A stretch of 64,000 nt of DNA from Stereocaulon alpinum (taxonomy: Eukaryota; Ascomycota; Lecanoromycetes; Lecanorales; Stereocaulaceae). The stretch covers positions 558,001 through 622,000 of the forward strand of contig JAEUBA010000004.1 of NCBI GenBank assembly GCA_018257865.1, in the 5' to 3' direction. The stretch's first letter is position 1, and every line of letters starts with the position of its first letter. Below, piece by piece: positions 57,275 to 64,000 of the stretch. The position numbers and the translations under genes were made by a program. The notes below the pieces were generated by a model. The model was not told the origin of the DNA. It searched no databases and saw only the letters and a program-made list of their open reading frames with translations.

Positions 57275-60200
57275 ATGCCTCCAGAGTCCCCACTTTTCGA
57301 ACACAATAGCGCCGAGGAACATTCCCCACTTACAGACGAAAGTACGTACTCATAACAGGTCATGAACAGTCGTAATTGACAGCGCTGCACAGATGTCGCT
57401 ATCCTATACCAAATTGTCAAGTCCGCCGAACAGTATCCTAATGTCGATACCCAACCCTTCCGCGCTATCTTCGCTGCGTACGAGAAAACACTCCCCGAGA
57501 ATGGTCTGGATCCAGCCCATGATCAGGTCTACTTGCGCTTCTTGTTTAGGTTGGGAGATGGAAGAAAAGAGGGGCAGTCGCTGTACGGCAGATTCGAGGC
57601 GCTGCTTGAGGAGCTTGGATTCCAGATCGAGTTCGTGCCGGACGAAGAGGACATCCACGATGCTACGACAAATTTTACCAAAGAACTTCAAGTTGGCAAT
57701 GATGACGATGTGCAGTTTCCAAGCCCCCTCGAATCCCAGAGACGATCGAGGCGAGCTTCTTTCGCTTCAATGTACGATGCCGCGGACGAAATTACCAGAC
57801 CAGCCCGCTCGCGCGCGGAGTCTATGTCACGGCTGGAAACGACTGAGCAGACCGTGCTGGAAGATCGACCGTCGACGAGAGCTACCACGCGAAAGACGGA
57901 AAAGATCATTTCGAATGCTTCGAGCTCGAGAGTGGCAAAAGCCCAGGCTAGGAGGGGTAGGCTGACTGCGGAGGAATTCGCCAGCAACTTACAATATCAT
58001 CAGCGAAGACACAAGTCTGTCTCAAGTCAGGGGGACCAGCAACCGCAAGGTCATGGTGCTCCCACTGCTAATGAAGCAGAAAATCGAAGGCGGGCACTGC
58101 CTTCAGTGGATGAAGATATCTCATTGACGACCAATGAGCTCGAGAACCTCATCGAAGCGCCAGCAGCCTCCCCAAAGGAGCGACTCTATTCAGTGGCAAA
58201 GTCTGCGCAAATCCACAATCCATCGCGAACCCAACTGCTACGCGACGCCGATACGTTTTACAGTTACAGGATTCGTTCTGTTGCCCGTGATGTTGTTGAC
58301 AAATGGTGCTTCGCTGCCCTTCAGGCAAAAGACCAACATGAGCATATGGATAGACTCGCCTCTGCGCGGGATAAGGAAACCCTTCTCCGCCAGGCGTTCG
58401 AGCATTGGCGATTACGATTACATGCAAAGAAGCAAGCAATTGCAACGGAACGATATTTTGACCATCTTGAACGGAGGACAACAAGAGCTAGAGAGCTGCA
58501 GCTACTAAGTAAAGCATTCACACATTGGGCGCAGTGTGCGCATGATGAGGCGTTGCGAACGTCAGATGCACGTGAGCGTATTCTAGGCATGAAATACTTT
58601 CGAGCCTGGCGGGCCATCACCATTACTAATCAACACAAGACTCGCCACCAGGGATTGCGGAAATTCTTTGGCATTTGGAAGCGGCGCTATGTTCGAAGCT
58701 TGACAGATGATATCAAAGCCGATTTAATTTACCAGGAGTGTGTCTTGAGAAGGGCATACTGGCAGTGGTTCTGGGGCTTTTGCGAAAGACGCGCCCCGGA
58801 GTGGAGAGCAGCAAGGTTCAAACGCAGATACCTCTTCTACTTGGTTGCTACCTTCCGAGATTACCGAAGACGCGACCAGCAGATCACGTTGCAGTCAAAC
58901 AATTTGGCTCAGCAGAGGGTTCTATCTCCATGGCTAGAGAAAACTCGAATCATCCTTTCTAGTCAACGAGAAGCAATTGCATTCGACCAACGAAAGCAGA
59001 CTGCTCGTGCTCTGCAAGCATGGAGACTTCGCCGACGACATGCTCCACTTGCCCGACAGGTCTCGAACATGGTCGACTGGAGAGTGGCTGGTGTGACATT
59101 CACGACCTTCGTCACCAGATTCGGATTTGAGAAACAAGCAGAGCATGTCTGTCTATTGCGGATTATGAGAAATGCTTTTACGCAATGGAATGATCGATTA
59201 CGTTGTCAGACGTTAGCTCACCGCATTGATGATCGTTATTGCCTTGAAGTGCTCTACAAGTGGGTAGTCGCAGAGCGCTATGTCTTTTCAAAGAGGCTTT
59301 TGGAAGAGAGGCTCAAACAGCGATGCCTTGACAGCTTGAAGAAGGAATGCTTGTCGCGCCAGTCACACCGCGCCCAAAGTTGCCATGTCCTACAGGATGC
59401 TCGGGCAAAGGCCACTCTGCAAACCCACTTATTTCAATGGAACTCTCGACTGGGTGCCCAACGCCAGGCTGAACAGATTGCCTTCGAGTTCCATGCACCC
59501 AAAATTGCCCAAGAAGTCGTGCAACTATGGACTCGAAGTTTTGCGCACCTGCAAAAATTAGATAGATGGGCCAAAGATGCAGATTTTTATTTCGCCTGCA
59601 AAAACCTTCTTAAGCGCTGGCAAGCTGCGACTGTGGAATCGAAAAAGCAGAAGCGTCGCAATGCGTATATGCAGGTCCGGCGCAGATCGAAGATGAGCCT
59701 CGCTGCTAGTGTCTTGCAAAGGTGGCGCCTTGTTTCCGCGCAAAATACTGATATGCAGCAGCAAGCCAGCCTTACTTACCAAAACCAATTACTCGGAGTC
59801 GGCACGAAGCTTTTTGACTATTGGAAGGGTCAGTCCGACCTGCGATTGGACCAAGACCACCAAGCAGTCCAGCACCACGATCGACGCTTGGTAGAGCGCC
59901 ACCTCTACACCTGGATAGAAAAGCTGGAAGATCAATTGAGGTTAGAGGAAATGGCAGACTTAAACTACGACATGCGCGTTCGCAATGTCGCTTTCGGCTG
60001 GTTACATAAGCTGCGCATCAGACTCATTGAATTGAACGGCCGGGAGGCGAATGCGGAAAATCTGAGGAAGTGGTATGAAAAGCGCCATTCGCTTAATCTC
60101 CTGAGACGATGGCAAGACAAGACTTCCAGGAAACTGAACAGGCCGCCACAAGAGAAAGGGGTGTCTCCTGAGACGAACAGATCGAGGCCCCGAGCAGCAG

Positions 60201-60535
60201 ATAATAACAATGATCCTATAAAACGTGCTGAAGACTGGACGGATTTTGAACTTGGTGACTGGGTCCCAGCGTTGGAGGCGCAGTCAAGTACCACGCCTTT
60301 ACCTGGATACTTAAGCACTCCGTCAAAACGAGCCGCTCGCGCCAAAGCATTAGTCAGAGTCTCTACAACCCCGGCAGGCACACCCTTTGAGTCTCGTCTT
60401 CGCTCTCAGCTTGGCACAACGCCGATTATGTCTAGGAGAACGGGATTTGGGAGGTCGACTACCGCTTCGAAAGGAAGTACGTTTGGAGCGATACTGGAGG
60501 ATTCGCCGAGAACTCCGAGTGCGGGAAGATTATGA
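57275..60535 (+). CDS. SFI1: Sfi1-like spindle-pole-body centrin-binding protein
   Basis: Two exons, 57275-57341 and 57393-60535, give 1069 aa. A 22-codon first exon (MPPESPLFEHNSAEEHSP) joins in phase to NVAILYQIVKSAEQYPN. After an acidic and Ser-rich N-terminal third, the protein is a long run of degenerate helical repeats with conserved Trp and hydrophobic positions (for example AFEHWRLRLHAKK, AFTHWAQCAHDE, YFRAWRAITI, FFGIWKRRYV and VLQRWRLVSAQN). These are Sfi1-type centrin-binding repeats. The C-terminus is Ser/Thr/Pro-rich with several TTP or SPRTPS sites, plausible CDK targets. In yeast Sfi1 arrays with Cdc31 form the half-bridge that controls spindle-pole duplication. Sequence divergence in the family is high, so the call rests on repeat pattern. 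Confidence 0.88.
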
Positions 60536-61103
60536 TAATGGTGGGATTGTTTGATTAGCGGCATTGGATACGGAGCATGGTGCTTGGGCAATTGGAGTGA
60601 CTCAATGATACCCAGATTCAGCGCGTCTATCGAAGTGTCTATTCTTGGTGTTTATAGCAATAATATATACAATGAGTACACCCATGGGAATGATATCAGT
60701 GAAACATATGTGTAAGTGCTGATGAATTGGAGTGACTGCGTATTGAACCATGAATGAAAGGCTAACCATGGGAGGGGCTCTTCCTTGTAGGTACATGCTC
60801 TGGAGCGAGACGCTTGCCTGAAACCTGGGGTTTGGGTTGCAGATCAAGGAGCAAGGCCCTAGCCCTAGCCGTACCGCAGGCTTTAGGCGACTTTCTCGCC
60901 CGGGATGACGCGCTTTAGCGCCGTCGGTGGCGTAGAGCTCTAACTGCAAGGTCATGTAGACATTGCTTTTCCCTGGCTAGCTCTGGTCTTATCGTTCGAA
61001 GTCACAAGATTGGGGTAGCTCGCCTTTAATCTTCGATATTAGACCCTCAAGTCTATCATGAGGAGACTGGGGAGACGAAGCTTCTACAGTCTCAATCGCG
61101 TCC
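60536..61103. other. Tandem spacer between SFI1 and RAV1
   Basis: 568 bp. A short CCCTAGCCCTAG telomere-like echo lies near 60855-60870. A minus-strand open frame at 60602-60955 has no family resemblance and is not called. Confidence 0.45.
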
Positions 61104-64000
61104 ATGCGAACGGTTCTACCTGGCAAGCCCCAGGCCAAGCTACAAGCTCTCTGTACTGCGCAATGGGAAGGCTTACGGCTGGTGGTGAGGGACCTGTTAC
61201 ATAACTGCAGCAAGCTACATAGTGCTAACGATCGGATAACATAAGGCATACATATCTGGCAGTGCCATCGTCATCCTCAGCGGCCCTCACGACCTCGTTC
61301 AAACCATATATCATGACGAGCACTCTGGGTTGGACGCTGTGACCATCGACGAGGCTACTGGGAAGATAGCAGTCTCTAGCTCCAACGAAGTGACAATATA
61401 CAAGCCGTACGGAAAGGAAGAGGACGTTCTAAAGGTCCCATTAGGGCTCCACGTTCCATAGCTCTATATGAAAGTTCTGACATCGTTGATAGTGGTCCTT
61501 TCAATCATCTTGGGACATACAGGATCAGCGCAAGGCCACGTGCGCTCTATCATGGGGTTCGGAGCAAGAGCTGTTGGTTGGCTCGTCATCATTGAGACTA
61601 TACCAGACCACTGAAGATAAGTCCTTGATCTGGACCCGCAAGCTTCCTAAGCCTGTCAAGATCGCAAGCTTCTCCCACGACGCGACCTTCATTGCTTCTA
61701 CTGGACTATACGATCGTCTTGTCAAATTATGGCGTAGACAGTCCTTCGGTTCGGACGATACACGGTTCGACTTCACCTACCTTCCTCATCCTACAGCGGT
61801 AACCGCGATCCACTGGCGCAAATCACATCACCACGAACGTATGTTAGACAGCGTCCTATACTCAATATGTGCCGATAGCCAGGTTCGAATTTGGGCTGCT
61901 ACAGATCCACATGGTTTGCAGGCTCTACAGCTTTGGGCCCAAATCGATATGCAGGAAGCTATACAGCCCCGACACATTGGGAGCGTCACTCATCTCAATG
62001 AACGCTATGCTTTTATCATTGACAGCGAGGATTTCATGTTCGGGACGGAACACGCCATACAAGCTGCCTCTGGGAACAGGCAGCAAGAGAATCACGCTCT
62101 GGAACATCTCATTGAGGTCGCAAAGACGAGCCCTGAAATCTGCGTCATCCTAGACCGACGTGGTAATATGTCTGCCTGGGGATTGGAGAATGTAGGCTGC
62201 AAGGCACGGAAAACAACTGACAAATTCAATGTAGCCTATGTTGAGAATGTAAACCTTTCATTCTTGCCAGACGTCAAACAAAGCGAGGATAATGTGCTCT
62301 TCCTCGACTTCTTCTTACAGAAATCCGCTACACCGTTGATTCTTCTTGTGCATCACTTTGATGGCAGAATTGTGTGGTTTGAGAGCAAGCTCAATGAGCT
62401 GTTCGATCCGTCACCGCGCCAACAACGTCTGCATGTAAAGGCACTTTGGAGTGGTCACGATGGACCAGTCAAGAAAATTGTGCGCAGTGGCAGCGGCAAA
62501 GCTCTTGTATCCCGTACTAATGACAACGAAGGGTTAATATGGAAGCAAGCTAGTGATAGGTCTGGTATGGCTTTACGGCGGTCAAGCTCTCTCAGCTGCC
62601 CCGAGCATATCCATAGATCATGCTTGCTCAGAGAAGGAGACTATGTTATCAACCTGCACCACCACAGCATTTCACTCTGGGATGCACGATCTCCTGTTGC
62701 AGAGCAGGTAGTGCTGTGCCCATTCGAAGCCGCCGGAAAACCATTGTGTCTCCTGCCGCTACCGCACTCCAATCGGCACTCCTCGGTGCGTTACTTAGCT
62801 TCCATTACCTCAAAGATGGAGGCCATCGTCTGGGAAGTCCATCTACCAGCCGGGTCGCAACAGAACCAAAATGGGCACTTGAGCGCAAGTATGAGACAGT
62901 TCTGCTCTTCCGACTTAGGATTGCAAGATGACCTCGTATTTATTCTGCCTGTTGACCCTGCGGGTTCTAGACCCGTGGCACCTGGCTTTCTCGACACCTT
63001 CGCGAAAGACTTGGCTATCTCCTATACCAACAACGGTATGCTACGGGCATGGACAGCTACACTTGACGTCGACAATCGTTCTGCCAATTGGCTCGTGACA
63101 TCGACCATAGAAAGCGATATCGACTCACCCTCGCTAGCAAGTGCAAGCTCCACACGTAAAATTGCTGTTGTAGACAGAGCAAAGACAGGGCTGACTATCT
63201 GGGATCTATGGAGCGCTCAGCTAGAATACACGGCAACTTACGAAGCCTCAGACACCATTCAAGACCTTGACTGGTCGTCAACTCCGGACGATCAATCCAT
63301 TCTGGCTGTCGGATTTCCTTACAAGGTCGTAATTCTAGCACAGATGCGTTACGACTACTTGAATGCAGGGCCTGCATGGGCACCCATCAGGGAGATCCGC
63401 ATCAAAGAGCTCACTTCTCATCCTATTGGAGATAGCACATGGCTGGGAAGCGGCAATCTGGTTATTGGGGCGGGAAACCAGCTCTATGTGTACGATAAAG
63501 ATGTGGCTACCTCAGACGACATGGTGGTCGATCTTTCCGTACCAGTCCATCAGCATCGATTTCTAAGCATTTTCGATCTGGTCACTTACCTTAATGGCCC
63601 ATTGCCAGTCTTTCATCCTCAGTTCCTTACCCAATGTATCCTAGCTGGCAAGCTGGTGCAAGTACAACGAATCATCATAGGCCTGTTCAAGGCTCTCAAG
63701 TTTTTCGTGCCTGGTGATGATTTAGACAGCTTCGTCTCTTTGTCGCCTATCGATTTCTACTCTGAGCAAGAAGTACGATACATCACATCCTACAATTCTC
63801 GTATACGACTGACAAAAACAGGATTTCTCTTCTGCTGCAAAGAAGGAGATGCGGTCATCCTACACGGATTTCGCAGATGATGATGAGCCCGAGACTGTCA
63901 CCGAGGAACTGGCAGCTTCCCTCAACGAAAATCTGACAAAGCTAGCAATTCCACAGCTATCGAGCCAAGAACAGTTCCACCTGGCTGACATCGTTGAGTG
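61104..64000 (+). CDS. RAV1: Rav1 (RAVE complex subunit, V-ATPase assembly), N-terminal part
   Basis: Four exons are read to the right edge: 61104-61184, 61246-61434, 61493-63772 and 63822 onward. The start MRTVLPGKPQAKLQALC joins to AYISGSAIVILSGPHDLVQTIYHD; the third exon opens WSFQSSWDIQDQRKATCALSWGS. The rest is WD40-type propeller sequence (FSHDATFIASTGLYDRLVKLW, HLNERYAFIID, LWSGHDGPVKKI). The final part ends DDDEPETVTEELAASLNENL at the edge, so the downstream Rav1p_C region is missing only because the window stops. Rav1, with Rav2 and Skp1, reassembles the V1 and Vo sectors of the vacuolar ATPase. Joins are supported by CTAAC and CTGAC branch points. About 909 residues are visible. Confidence 0.93.

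Noticed and set aside
60602..60955. 117-codon minus-strand ORF between SFI1 and RAV1
   Set aside because: No known family; it overlaps the 3' flank of SFI1 and its composition matches non-coding sequence.

Overview
This window is nuclear DNA from a filamentous ascomycete, most probably a Pezizomycotina species of Dothideomycete type. The signs are short introns (mostly 45-70 nt) with GT donors and CTRAY branch points close to AG; intron-containing single-copy H3 and H4 genes arranged head to head; a five-domain AROM protein; a Rat1 exonuclease with a CCHC knuckle; and a tetrahydroxynaphthalene-reductase-like SDR. I find 23 protein-coding genes (two cut by the window ends), about one per 2.8 kb on both strands. 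I see no tRNA, rRNA, CRISPR array or intact transposon. The lineage is inferred from gene content, not from a database search. Exon joins were read by hand from reading frame, splice signals and family conservation.

Layout. 1-7.2 kb: three minus-strand genes: a coiled-coil protein cut by the left edge, a membrane-anchored SH3 protein and the endocytic F-BAR/muHD protein Syp1. 7.6-14 kb: a Csk1-like CDK-activating kinase, the divergent H3-H4 pair and a carbonyl-reductase-like SDR. 14.6-18.3 kb: a large disordered protein with a STAND-type (HeLo-like) N-terminal domain. 18.3-22.5 kb: the longest gene-poor stretch, ending at the proteasome regulator Rpn4. 25.7-33.6 kb: an unassigned membrane protein, NAF1, ALG9 and a DUF3445 (heme-dependent demethylase type) protein. 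34-39.3 kb: a THN/versicolorin-reductase-like SDR with an apparently non-canonical intron donor, an Mpv17/Sym1 protein and exonuclease V. 39.7-48.3 kb: AROM and Rat1. 48.9-64 kb: Uso1, cytosolic isoleucyl-tRNA synthetase, a small 105-aa protein, Sfi1 and Rav1 (cut by the right edge).

Most genes are core housekeeping: chromatin (H3, H4), cell cycle and spindle pole (Csk1-like kinase, Sfi1), endocytosis and trafficking (Syp1, Uso1, Rav1), RNA processing (Naf1, Rat1), translation (IleRS), glycosylation (Alg9), aromatic amino-acid synthesis (AROM), mitochondrial DNA maintenance (Exo5, Mpv17) and proteasome control (Rpn4). They do not form an operon or an evident metabolic cluster. Several neighbours are divergent pairs with short shared promoters (H3/H4, Naf1/Alg9, Rat1/Uso1). 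I found no wholly new biological system. The items most worth a second look are the non-canonical splice site in the THN-reductase-like gene, the telomere-like inverted repeat flanking the kinase-histone block, the HeLo-like protein without a STAND core, the small spliced 105-aa gene and the 4.2-kb gene-poor stretch.
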